From Candidatus Aminicenantota bacterium (GTDB lineage: Bacteria; Acidobacteriota; Aminicenantia; Aminicenantales; UBA8522), in contig JAFGRZ010000004.1 of NCBI GenBank assembly GCA_016934895.1, forward strand, positions 1 through 8,891: a DNA stretch of 8,891 nt. The letters are read 5' to 3'. Positions 1-6,475 of the stretch are shown in pieces. A model generated the notes under the pieces. The model was not told where the DNA came from, did not search any database, and saw nothing but the letters and a program-made list of their open reading frames with translations. Within the stretch, counting starts at the first letter, position 1. Every line of letters starts with the position of its first letter. Both the position numbers and the translations under genes were made by a program.

Positions 1-5
1 CACCT

Positions 6-1415
6 CTAAAAGAGAGATAAAATTTTAGCCACGGCGCCGGCGGCGACAACCAGGATGGCCAACACGAACAAAGCGTTCCACACCGCCGCCTTGGGCCCGC
101 GGACGATATCCTTCCCCAGATAGCTTTTCATGTTGTGAAGGAGGAAAAAGCCCAGGTAGGCCACAGGCATCATGATCAGGTTGAGAGATGAGGTGGCCAC
201 CGGGACCCAGAAGGGGAGTGAGGCGAAAGCGCCCAAAACCCCGACATTGGCCAGCATCGTCGATGCCTTGTAAGCTTTGCCGTGGAGCTCGAAGCCGAAC
301 ATCTCGCTGAGGACGAACCCGCAGAGAAGCATTTCCAAGACCATGGTGGTGAAGCACATGCCGGCGACGCCCAGCGAGAATACGACCCGGCCGAAGGTCA
401 GCCCGACGAGCGGCTCGAGGGCATGAGCGGCGTCCACGGCTCCGCGGACCTGGATCCCGTGGACATGAAGAGTGTTGGCGCAGGCGATGGTGACGAAGCT
501 TGTCGCCAGGACGAACGGCAAAAACATGGAGACGCCCAGATCGAAATTTTTCAGACGCAGATGGTCCCTTCCCCAGCCGCGCGCGAGGAGCGTATAGGGG
601 AACAAAAATGTCATGTTCACGCCGACGGCGGCGCCCAGCTGGCCGAGAACGATGGCCACCCCCTCCTTCGATTCCGGGACATGGAATCCGAAGAACCCTT
701 TGACGAGCTCTCCAAGATCGATCCCCGTTTTGACGACGACCAGGAAAAAAGCGCCGATCATGAAGAAAAGCATGTATTTCAGGCTGCGCTCAAAAGCCCG
801 CAGGGCCCGGCGGCTTCCCCGTCCGTAACTCCAGCACACGGCCGTCGAGACGGCGAGGAGAGCGATGGCGATTGGAAGACGGGGGAGGGAGAAACCGGCG
901 ACGGAGAGCATGTCTTGGATGACCGCCGTGCCGAGCGCGTACTGTGGAAACTGCCAGACGATCGAAGCCAGCAGGACGTTGAGCCCCCAGAAAAGGGCCA
1001 AGGCGGGGTGCAAACGCTTCCAGAAGACGTCATACGGACGGGCCTGCGTCAGAAGTGTCTGCCGCCCGATCGAAGCGAAGACGGCGACTCCGAGAAGCAT
1101 CGCCAAGGGGCTGACCCAGAGAAGCTTATAGCCAAAGGCGGATCCGGCCATAATGACCGAACCCGCCGACCCGGCGCCCAGCGTGATGGCGCTCTGGAGC
1201 CAGCCCGGGCCGGTCAGCTTCCAATAGCCGCGCCAGCGTCGGAGCGCGGAGGGCCGGCTGTTGACTTCCTGAAGATAGGCGTGCTCCGCCTCGAGCGAGC
1301 GGCTGTCCCGTTCCTTGACAAGTGGAAACCCCCGCCGCAGTTCTCGACGGCGGCTTGGTGTGGTCGACGGTGTTGTTTGCGTGAGCATTCCAGATCTTTT
1401 ATCCCGTCCTGCCAT
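6..1415 (-). CDS. Nramp-superfamily membrane transporter, non-canonical (metal-ligand motifs substituted)
   Basis: Polytopic inner-membrane protein of 469 aa, about 11 hydrophobic helices after a polar 60-residue N-terminus. Residues 69-101 (GPGWLQSA... to GYKLLWV) align without gaps to the first-helix region of Nramp divalent-metal/proton symporters, and residues 330-374 resemble the later Nramp helix region (AHALEPLVG, then a helix ending near SEMFG). The helix-1 DPGN metal motif is replaced by G80-A81-G82-S83, and the helix-6 MPH motif region (about 264-276, GVNMTFLFPY) lacks the methionine and histidine. Family membership is well supported; Mn/Fe transport is not, and the substrate is unknown. 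Start is uncertain: the first ATG (1415) has no well-spaced Shine-Dalgarno, and the second in-frame ATG (1388, MLTQTT) fits better with the promoter-like sequence at 1424-1452. The stop (TAG) is at 6-8. It follows gene 1522-3336 on the same strand after about 105 nt. Confidence 0.85.
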   Translation of the reverse strand: MAGRDKRSGMLTQTTPSTTPSRRRELRRGFPLVKERDSRSLEAEHAYLQEVNSRPSALRRWRGYWKLTGPGWLQSAITLGAGSAGSVIMAGSAFGYKLLWVSPLAMLLGVAVFASIGRQTLLTQARPYDVFWKRLHPALALFWGLNVLLASIVWQFPQYALGTAVIQDMLSVAGFSLPRLPIAIALLAVSTAVCWSYGRGSRRALRAFERSLKYMLFFMIGAFFLVVVKTGIDLGELVKGFFGFHVPESKEGVAIVLGQLGAAVGVNMTFLFPYTLLARGWGRDHLRLKNFDLGVSMFLPFVLATSFVTIACANTLHVHGIQVRGAVDAAHALEPLVGLTFGRVVFSLGVAGMCFTTMVLEMLLCGFVLSEMFGFELHGKAYKASTMLANVGVLGAFASLPFWVPVATSSLNLIMMPVAYLGFFLLHNMKSYLGKDIVRGPKAAVWNALFVLAILVVAAGAVAKILSLF

Positions 1416-1423
1416 CCTGCGGG

Positions 1424-1452
1424 AGCATAGGTCCCGGACCAGAGGAAGTCAA
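1424..1452 (-). promoter_or_regulatory. Putative sigma70-like promoter for the Nramp-family gene
   Basis: On the minus strand the sequence reads TTGACT (1452-1447), a 17-nt spacer, then TATGCT (1429-1424): 5/6 and 4/6 matches to the consensus boxes at ideal spacing. Transcription would begin near 1417, so the ATG at 1415 would be essentially leaderless, whereas the ATG at 1388 would have a leader of about 29 nt. The call is by eye only. Confidence 0.4.
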
Positions 1453-1478
1453 GGACGGGCTTAAGAATGCGCCGGGAC
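1431..1478. repeat. 7-bp inverted repeat overlapping the promoter-like region
   Basis: GTCCCGG (1431-1437) is the exact inverse of CCGGGAC (1472-1478), separated by 34 nt. The downstream arm lies in the spacer of the putative promoter at 1424-1452 and the other arm lies upstream of its -35 box, so it could be a two-half-site operator. In a GC-rich genome a 7-bp match of this kind can also be chance. Confidence 0.25.
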
Positions 1479-1504
1479 GATCTTCAAAGCCGGTGACGAT
1501 GGAT

Positions 1505-1521
1505 GCCCGCTTCAAACGGGC
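1505..1521 (-). terminator. Short GC hairpin directly after the stop codon of the aspartyl-protease gene
   Basis: On the minus strand, immediately after the TAG stop (1524-1522), GCCCG and CGGGC form a 5-bp stem with a 7-nt loop (TTTGAAG). No T tract follows, so intrinsic termination would be weak; it may instead be a 3'-end stabilising stem or chance. Confidence 0.2.
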
Positions 1522-3336
1522 CTATCTCCGGCTCAAGCGTAGGATCCCCTCTTGCCTATCGATTTCGTAACGGAATTGATCGAGGAAGTTGAGCCCGAGA
1601 AGTCCGCAATCGGGATCGAATGACAGATCGACAATCACGGCCTTAACGTTCTTAACACTCCAGCCGTTGAGTGCGACCGATTCGAGGGTCACCTCATAGG
1701 TGAGGCCGATTCCTCCGACACCGCTAACAAGACTGACGGTGGTTTGGTCGTCGATCTCGATCCCCAGGCGTTCTAAGGCGGACGAGGGGATCGTGCATTT
1801 CTGGGCACCTGTGTCGACGATGAACTTCAGCCGATGCCGGCCGTTGACCTCGGCATAAACCGGGATATGCTCCTCGCCGGGGTTGAAGCGTATGGTCAGG
1901 GCTTCGCGTTCTTCCCGTTTGGCCTTGAGTTCATTTTCAAGATTGGAAACGCGGTCCTTCAAGAAAGCCGGGTAACCCCGGGCTTGGAGGATTTCCTGAG
2001 CTCGGACATTGTCCCCCTCAGCCATCGCCGCTTCCACACCCAGGAGCTGGATCTCCGGGTCGTCGGGAAACGCTTTTCTGGCCTCCTCGAAGGCCGACAT
2101 GGCGCTGAAATATCCGCCCTCTGAGATGATCTTTCTCAGCCAATCCTTGTAGAGTTGAGCGTGAAACGATTCGAGCCCGGAGAGGCTCAGGCCCGGGGCC
2201 TTGGTGAATTCCTCCTTGACGGCCTCCAGATATTGAATTCCCCGGTTGTGGTCCTTGGCTTTGACCATGGCGAGAGTGGCATCCCGGACAAGGAGCGGGT
2301 CCGCGCTTTCAAGGAGAACCGGCATGTTCAGTATGCGAACCACCGCGTCCGCCCGGCCTTCCCTGATGAGCTCGGAGGCCAGAGCGTGCATTTCCGCGAT
2401 AACGCCTTCCACCCGGATCGCGGCGGGAGAATCTCCGCTGTCCAGGGCCTGGGATTTGAGAAAGCCATGAGCGAACATCTCGAGCCTTCGGAGCGCCGGC
2501 TCGATTCCTTTGGCGGACCAGGCCCGCTGGAACTGGCTTTCTCGACTGACGGACATATAAGCGGCGAATTGATTGAATTCTGTATTCGGCTCAAGAATGC
2601 CCTCCGCTGACCGGGCCCACAGGTATCCTCTGTCGAAACCGTTGCCGAAAGTCCAGCCGACAATCCGGTCGTCCTGTATCAGCACACCCGGTTGTTGAAT
2701 CTCTCCCGGCAGGGGAAAACAGACGAATGATCCCCTCCTTTCTCGATCGAAGACATCCACCTGTACGACGGTCTGGGCCGGGCCGAGCGGCCTCCAGGAG
2801 AGAGTTTCCATAGGCATCCAAGTCGCGAGTCTCAGCCGGTCGGAGCCGGAATCCGGTTCAACCCTCCACAGGGCGACGGGCTCTCCGGGCGACCAGATCG
2901 CCCGCTCGAGACGGACCTCTGCCATCTCGCCGCCCTGGAAGTAGATCGTATTACCTCCGAGAATGGCCGCCGCCGGCAGGGCCATCCACCCGTCGTCGAC
3001 TAGGGCGGCCCCCCAGAGGGAGACTTCCTCATCGTAAGCATCGTAGACAGCGGCTTCGCCGACGATCCAGGCAATCCGTCCGGTCTCTGATGGAGCGGTA
3101 GCGGACGCCATTGCGGGGGGCGGTCCCGCGTCCACGGTCCTGTCCGTGCTCTCCGGCCTGAGAACGAATAGATAAAGCAGGCCGGCAAGAATCAGGAGTA
3201 CGGCCGCCCCCGCCAGAAACGGGAGCCAGAGGATCTGCGCCCTCTTCGGCCTCATCCTTCGAAGCAGGGGAGCCCCGCATCCCAGACAATACACCGAGGA
3301 ATCCGGGTTGCGCGTCTGGCATTTGCGGCAGATCAT
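1522..3336 (-). CDS. Zinc-ribbon, membrane-anchored protein with C-terminal retropepsin-like aspartyl protease domain
   Basis: 604 aa from the chosen ATG. Order: zinc ribbon with two CxxC pairs (C3/C6 and C17/C20); one transmembrane helix (about 35-58), predicting a cytoplasmic ribbon and an external bulk; a beta-rich region (about 87-250) whose pattern recalls a trypsin-like fold but without a visible His-Asp-Ser triad; a helical, TPR-like region (about 270-450); a short charged coiled-coil (about 458-480); and a retropepsin-like domain (about 490-604) with VDTGA at 507-511 (catalytic Asp508) and the late GLLGLNFL segment at 578-585. Such single-domain retropepsins act as dimers, so dimerisation is likely. 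The substrate is unknown. Start: a GTG at 3363 allows nine more residues, but its GGAGGG is only 2 nt away, whereas ATG 3336 has GAGGGG at a 6-nt spacing. A divergent promoter lies just upstream. Confidence 0.85.
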   Translation of the reverse strand: MICRKCQTRNPDSSVYCLGCGAPLLRRMRPKRAQILWLPFLAGAAVLLILAGLLYLFVLRPESTDRTVDAGPPPAMASATAPSETGRIAWIVGEAAVYDAYDEEVSLWGAALVDDGWMALPAAAILGGNTIYFQGGEMAEVRLERAIWSPGEPVALWRVEPDSGSDRLRLATWMPMETLSWRPLGPAQTVVQVDVFDRERRGSFVCFPLPGEIQQPGVLIQDDRIVGWTFGNGFDRGYLWARSAEGILEPNTEFNQFAAYMSVSRESQFQRAWSAKGIEPALRRLEMFAHGFLKSQALDSGDSPAAIRVEGVIAEMHALASELIREGRADAVVRILNMPVLLESADPLLVRDATLAMVKAKDHNRGIQYLEAVKEEFTKAPGLSLSGLESFHAQLYKDWLRKIISEGGYFSAMSAFEEARKAFPDDPEIQLLGVEAAMAEGDNVRAQEILQARGYPAFLKDRVSNLENELKAKREEREALTIRFNPGEEHIPVYAEVNGRHRLKFIVDTGAQKCTIPSSALERLGIEIDDQTTVSLVSGVGGIGLTYEVTLESVALNGWSVKNVKAVIVDLSFDPDCGLLGLNFLDQFRYEIDRQEGILRLSRR

Positions 3337-3342
3337 GGCGCG

Positions 3343-3348
3343 CCCCTC
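3343..3348 (-). promoter_or_regulatory. Shine-Dalgarno that sets the start of the aspartyl-protease gene
   Basis: Minus-strand GAGGGG ends 6 nt before the ATG at 3336. It supports starting at MICRKC, which places the zinc ribbon at the extreme N-terminus as is usual for these ribbon proteins, rather than at the upstream GTG at 3363. Confidence 0.55.
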
Positions 3349-3381
3349 ATGGCATCCGTTCACAGCCCTCCGGCCGGGAAC

Positions 3382-3410
3382 ATTGTATCGGAAAGCGGCA
3401 TTAAGCTCAA
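3382..3410 (-). promoter_or_regulatory. Putative sigma70-like promoter for the zinc-ribbon/aspartyl-protease gene
   Basis: Minus strand reads TTGAGC (3410-3405), a 17-nt spacer, then TACAAT (3387-3382): 4/6 and 5/6 matches at ideal spacing. The predicted start near 3375 leaves a leader of about 38 nt to the ATG at 3336, long enough to contain the GAGGGG ribosome-binding site. Confidence 0.5.
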
Positions 3411-3481
3411 TTCTCAGGAAAAACGGCGGCAGCCGATTGGTTTCCGCACTTCTTCAGCGGCCGGTGCGTTGGGAGACAGTT

Positions 3482-3487
3482 TACAAT
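3482..3487 (+). promoter_or_regulatory. Possible -10 element for the secreted hydrolase gene
   Basis: TACAAT matches the -10 consensus at 5/6 and sits about 44 nt before the preferred start at 3531, followed by an A-rich stretch (3494-3509). No convincing -35 box lies 16-18 nt upstream, so this is suggestive only. Confidence 0.25.
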
Positions 3488-3518
3488 CCGACCTAAAAAA
3501 AAGAAAATAATGGATGGA

Positions 3519-3524
3519 CGGAGG
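3519..3524 (+). promoter_or_regulatory. Shine-Dalgarno that sets the start of the hydrolase gene
   Basis: CGGAGG ends exactly 6 nt before the ATG at 3531. The earlier in-frame ATG at 3510 has only A-rich sequence before it. The internal start gives a clean signal peptide beginning MRPGRRALLV. Confidence 0.65.
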
Positions 3525-3530
3525 CGGATA

Positions 3531-4982
3531 ATGCGACCTGGCCGGAGGGCGTTGTTGGTCCTGACGGGACTCCTCGCCGGCCTTTCCCTAAAAACTCAGG
3601 AGGTCCGTGGGGGCCGGGAATTCCCCATTGGCCAGATCGTTGATAAGGTGGTTTGCGCCAAGAACAGCGCGTTCAGCTACGCTCTCTATCTCCCTTCCGC
3701 CTATACGGTCGAGAAAGAATGGCCGGTGATCATCTGCTTTGATCCCAGGGCCCAGGGACGGCGGCCGGTGGAACTCCTTCAGAGCGCGGCCGAATCGGTT
3801 GGCTATATCGTCGCCGGATCCCTGGATTCGAAGAACGGCCCTGTGGAACCGTCCCAACAGGCCGCCAAGGCCGTCTGGGCGGATGTCCGTGAGCGTTTTT
3901 CCATCCACCCGGAACGCATCTATGCGGCAGGTTTCTCGGGGGGAGCGGAGGTGGCCGTGCTTTTCCCCTATCTTGTCGAGACGAAAGTGGCCGGGATCAT
4001 CTCCTGCGGAGCGGGCCTTCCCTCTCGGCACGAGCCCCATTGGGTCAGGCCCGCGGCCTATTGCGGGATTATCGGAAATCTCGATTTCCGGTACGCGGAC
4101 ATGGCCCGGCTCAAAGAGCCGTTCACAGAAGCCGGCGTGACCCACCGCATCATCCACTTCGACGGGTGGCACCAATGGCCGTCCGAAGAGCTTCTGACCG
4201 GGGCTGTCGAATGGCTGGAGCTCATCGCCATGAAGAGCGGTCTCAGGTCCAAGGATGCCGCGTTCATCGAAGCGAATTACCAGGAAAGGCTGAAGGAGGC
4301 TCAGAGGCTGGAGGCAGCCGGACGCCTGGTCCTAGGCCACCATGAACTCGAGAGTATCGCCTCGGACTTCAGGGATCTGAGGGATGTATCGGAAGTGGAA
4401 AAACACGTCCTGGAGATCAAGGACCAGCCTGAATATCAGAGGATGGAGAAAGAAAAACGGGCGGCCGAGGAAAGGGAACTCGTCCTCCAGCCGCGGACCC
4501 TCCAGGTCTTCGCCAACTTCGATCATCTCGTGTCCGGCCAAGCGGCCATCCGGCTCAAGGACATCGAGCGGGCCCTGGGCATCGACGCGTTGATTTCCGA
4601 TTCCATCCAGACGAAGGATGTTTTCCGGAGCGAGATGGCCAAGCGGATTTTGTCCCAGATCGCCATCCTGGCCGATCAACGCGGCTTTCGGGCGCGCGAA
4701 TCCGGCGACTTCCCCTTGGCGGTCGTGTGTTTCGAACTGGCGGTCAAGTCGAGCATCGGGCATCCGATGAATCCGGGCGAGCACTACAATCTCGCCGTCG
4801 CGTACACCCTTTGGGGAAAGACAAAGGACGCGCTGAAGAACCTTCGGCTGGCGGTGGATAAAGGTTTTGCCGACCTCGAGTTCCTCGAGAATGACCGGGA
4901 TCTTGATGCGCTCCGGAGCGCCGAAGAATATAAAACCCTCCTCGACCGAATCAGGTCGAAGAAGGATGAAGGGCCTTTATGA
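3531..4982 (+). CDS. Exported alpha/beta hydrolase (esterase-like) with TPR-like C-terminal domain
   Basis: 483 aa from the chosen start. Residues 1-22 form a Sec-type signal peptide (RR-containing n-region, hydrophobic LLVLTGLLAGL) with no lipobox cysteine, so a periplasmic or secreted protein is likely. The hydrolase domain spans about 40-235: strand VIICFDPRA (67-75), nucleophile elbow GFSGG (134-138, Ser136), acidic residue Asp185 in GNLDFRY, and His214 in GWHQWP, a plausible Ser-Asp-His triad as in PHB-depolymerase/dienelactone-hydrolase-like esterases. A charged helical stretch follows (about 285-320, rich in K/E), then a TPR-like region (about 390-475) containing HYNLAVAYTLWGKTKDAL. 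The substrate cannot be told from sequence. It diverges from the aspartyl-protease gene and converges on the saccharopine-dehydrogenase-family gene, overlapping it by 6 bp at the stops. Confidence 0.85.
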   Translation: MRPGRRALLVLTGLLAGLSLKTQEVRGGREFPIGQIVDKVVCAKNSAFSYALYLPSAYTVEKEWPVIICFDPRAQGRRPVELLQSAAESVGYIVAGSLDSKNGPVEPSQQAAKAVWADVRERFSIHPERIYAAGFSGGAEVAVLFPYLVETKVAGIISCGAGLPSRHEPHWVRPAAYCGIIGNLDFRYADMARLKEPFTEAGVTHRIIHFDGWHQWPSEELLTGAVEWLELIAMKSGLRSKDAAFIEANYQERLKEAQRLEAAGRLVLGHHELESIASDFRDLRDVSEVEKHVLEIKDQPEYQRMEKEKRAAEERELVLQPRTLQVFANFDHLVSGQAAIRLKDIERALGIDALISDSIQTKDVFRSEMAKRILSQIAILADQRGFRARESGDFPLAVVCFELAVKSSIGHPMNPGEHYNLAVAYTLWGKTKDALKNLRLAVDKGFADLEFLENDRDLDALRSAEEYKTLLDRIRSKKDEGPL

Positions 4983-6122
4983 CGACTGAGCCGACTCGAC
5001 GGTCTCCCTGTAAACGACTCCGCGCTCGGCCAGCCCTTCGCGCATGTACTTGACGCACCGCTTTTCCAGGCCGATGTGCTCGGGCGCAGAGATCCCTTTC
5101 CGGCGGTAAAGACCCCGGGCGATCATTCGGGCCGCGAGTGTCGCCGTATAGCCCGTCGTCCTGGCCATGGAATGGACTCCGGTCCGCTCATCATAGCGGT
5201 CCAAGAGATCATAGGTGATGCGCACGGGTTTCCTTTCCCTCGTTCCCTCGATGATGATCTTCATCACGGTGATGTCGGCCTCTCCTGGATGAAGCTTCCA
5301 TTTGGGGAAGAGGAGGGCGGCCGTGAAGTCGATCGGCCGGATCCTCAACCCCTTGGCGTCGACCTCCTCGGTATCGAAAAAGCCCGTCTCCCGCAGCACC
5401 GCCATCTTCTCGATATGGCCCGGGTAACGGAGTGTTTTCTCCTTCATGTTGGGCACATCGAGAGTTTTCGCCATGGTTCGCAGGCCGTCGGTGTTGAAGG
5501 CTTCGAGCGTCCCGATGCCGGGGATATTCAGGAACTCGGGGTCGGAAAGGGCCGGCCGGACGACCATCCGGCCGTTCTCGACGTAGCGGGCCGGCCGGAC
5601 GTATTCTTCGATGACATCGAGGGGCGAAAAAACGGCTTTGTATTCATAGGGCCATTCGCGGACTTCGGGCAGTCCGCCGACGTAGATCGTTATGCTCTTG
5701 GTTTTGTCAAATTGGCTGAGAGCGTGGGCGGCGAGGATGCTGCTCATCCCGGGAGCCACGCCGCAATCCACGATGGCGATCAACCCTTTCCTCCCGGCCA
5801 GCCGGTCGAGCGAAAACGGGTCCTCCGGGAAGAAGGCGATATCGACCACATTCTTCCCCGCTTTCAGAATGGCGTCGAGAGTCTGAAAACCCAGGAAGCC
5901 GGGGACGGCGCTGATGACGACGTCCGCTCCCTGGACGGCCCGTTCGACAGCCGCCGGGTCGGAAAGGTCGGCCCGAAGGGTCCTGAGACGACGGACAGTC
6001 CGGAGTCTGGCCAGAGCCTGAGGATCGGCGTCGACCGCCAGGACGTGCGTTCCCTTGTCGGCGGCCAGGTCTTTGGCCATCGGTCCGCCGACCAGGCCGG
6101 CGCCCAATATGGTGAATTTCAT
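4977..6122 (-). CDS. Saccharopine dehydrogenase family NAD(P)-dependent oxidoreductase
   Basis: 381 aa, a usual length for stand-alone bacterial/archaeal members of this family. An N-terminal Rossmann domain begins at residue 1 with TILGAGLVGGPM (G7, G9, G12 of GxGxxG); Asp31 at the end of the second strand (LAVDAD) suggests NAD preference, an inference. VVISAVPGF (68-77), NVVDIAFF (91-98) and VDCGVAPGM (118-126) are typical of the family. The C-terminal substrate domain covers about 127-370. Family members interconvert saccharopine with lysine or aminoadipate semialdehyde, or act on related amino-acid adducts; no lysine-pathway genes are adjacent, so the exact substrate is open. Start is firm: AAAGGAG lies 6 nt before the ATG. 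A strong-looking promoter (6277-6305) gives a leader of about 150 nt. Its TAA abuts the TGA of the opposing hydrolase gene. Confidence 0.9.
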   Translation of the reverse strand: MKFTILGAGLVGGPMAKDLAADKGTHVLAVDADPQALARLRTVRRLRTLRADLSDPAAVERAVQGADVVISAVPGFLGFQTLDAILKAGKNVVDIAFFPEDPFSLDRLAGRKGLIAIVDCGVAPGMSSILAAHALSQFDKTKSITIYVGGLPEVREWPYEYKAVFSPLDVIEEYVRPARYVENGRMVVRPALSDPEFLNIPGIGTLEAFNTDGLRTMAKTLDVPNMKEKTLRYPGHIEKMAVLRETGFFDTEEVDAKGLRIRPIDFTAALLFPKWKLHPGEADITVMKIIIEGTRERKPVRITYDLLDRYDERTGVHSMARTTGYTATLAARMIARGLYRRKGISAPEHIGLEKRCVKYMREGLAERGVVYRETVESAQSS

Positions 6123-6178
6123 GGTATTCTCCTTTGCGGAATTGTCTGAAAGGACATCAGGAGCGGGGACCGCAGAGG

Positions 6179-6222
6179 GATCACAGACCGGAAAAATGGT
6201 TGATGTAAGTGATCGTCTGTGA
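6179..6222. repeat. Overlapping inverted repeats in the leader of the dehydrogenase gene
   Basis: TCACAGAC (6181-6188) pairs perfectly with GTCTGTGA (6215-6222), an 8-bp stem. GATCAC (6179-6184) can alternatively pair with GTGATC (6209-6214), a 6-bp stem. The two pairings share bases and exclude each other. GACCGGA also occurs twice in direct orientation (6186-6192 and 6221-6227). The element lies in the predicted transcribed leader, so it could act as an operator or as an RNA switch or attenuator; neither is shown. Confidence 0.4.
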
Positions 6223-6276
6223 CCGGAAGCTGTTTGACTTGCCGGCCATGACTCGGGACCAACCTTTCACGACTCC

Positions 6277-6305
6277 ATTCTAAAGGCGGGGAGAGGCCTT
6301 GTCAA
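6277..6305 (-). promoter_or_regulatory. Sigma70-like promoter for the saccharopine-dehydrogenase-family gene
   Basis: Minus strand reads TTGACA (6305-6300, perfect match), a 17-nt spacer, then TAGAAT (6282-6277, 5/6). This is the best promoter-like sequence in the window. The transcript would start near 6270 and carry a leader of about 148 nt before the ATG at 6122. Confidence 0.6.
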
Positions 6306-6422
6306 CGCCGGTAAAAGAGCGGCTTTTTAAGGTGCGGCACAAGCGGACGTCGATTCCAGGATTGAATTTGCCCAGGCCGCCGAATCCTCCATGGAAAAAA
6401 CGGGCGTGGTTTCGATGCCGCG

Positions 6423-6453
6423 GCCCCTCGCCATGCTTGAATTTGTGAGGGGC
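6423..6453. repeat. 7-bp inverted repeat spanning the sulfotransferase-like gene promoter
   Basis: GCCCCTC (6423-6429) is the exact inverse of GAGGGGC (6447-6453), with 17 nt between. The arms flank the putative -35 box (6437-6442), a position suited to a repressor site. It could also fold as a hairpin, but no upstream plus-strand gene exists for it to terminate. Confidence 0.3.
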
Positions 6454-6465
6454 ATACAATAATAT
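6437..6465 (+). promoter_or_regulatory. Possible promoter for the sulfotransferase-like gene, nearly leaderless
   Basis: TTGAAT (6437-6442), a 17-nt spacer, then TAATAT (6460-6465), both 4/6 matches in a locally AT-rich patch. Transcription would start at about 6472, only a few nt before the ATG at 6476. That fits the absence of a good Shine-Dalgarno there (only GGGG at a 4-nt spacing). Confidence 0.3.
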
Positions 6466-6475
6466 ATGGGGCGCT

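Larger units (their letters stand above)
6123..6475. other. Divergent intergenic region (353 nt)
   Basis: It separates the minus-strand saccharopine-dehydrogenase-family gene from the plus-strand sulfotransferase-like gene. It contains a good minus-strand promoter (6277-6305), a leader with overlapping inverted repeats (6179-6222), a weaker plus-strand promoter (6437-6465) and an inverted repeat over that promoter (6423-6453). Open frames through it have no recognisable protein and are not called. Nothing else stands out between about 6306 and 6422. Confidence 0.6.

Noticed and set aside
282..1430. Plus-strand 382-codon open frame opposite the Nramp-family gene
   Set aside because: Its translation is low-complexity, rich in D/E/G/R, with no domain; it is the complement of a clear membrane protein in a GC-rich genome.
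3588..4175. Minus-strand 195-codon open frame opposite the hydrolase gene
   Set aside because: Shadow of the alpha/beta hydrolase core; no domain or start signal.
5076..6149. Plus-strand 357-codon open frame opposite the dehydrogenase gene
   Set aside because: The opposite strand is an unmistakable Rossmann-fold enzyme with a good ribosome-binding site; this frame has no recognisable motif.
6362..6445. 9-bp direct repeat TTGAATTTG (6362-6370 and 6437-6445)
   Set aside because: Only two short copies 75 nt apart with no matching flanks; no evidence for an attachment site, iteron or insertion footprint.
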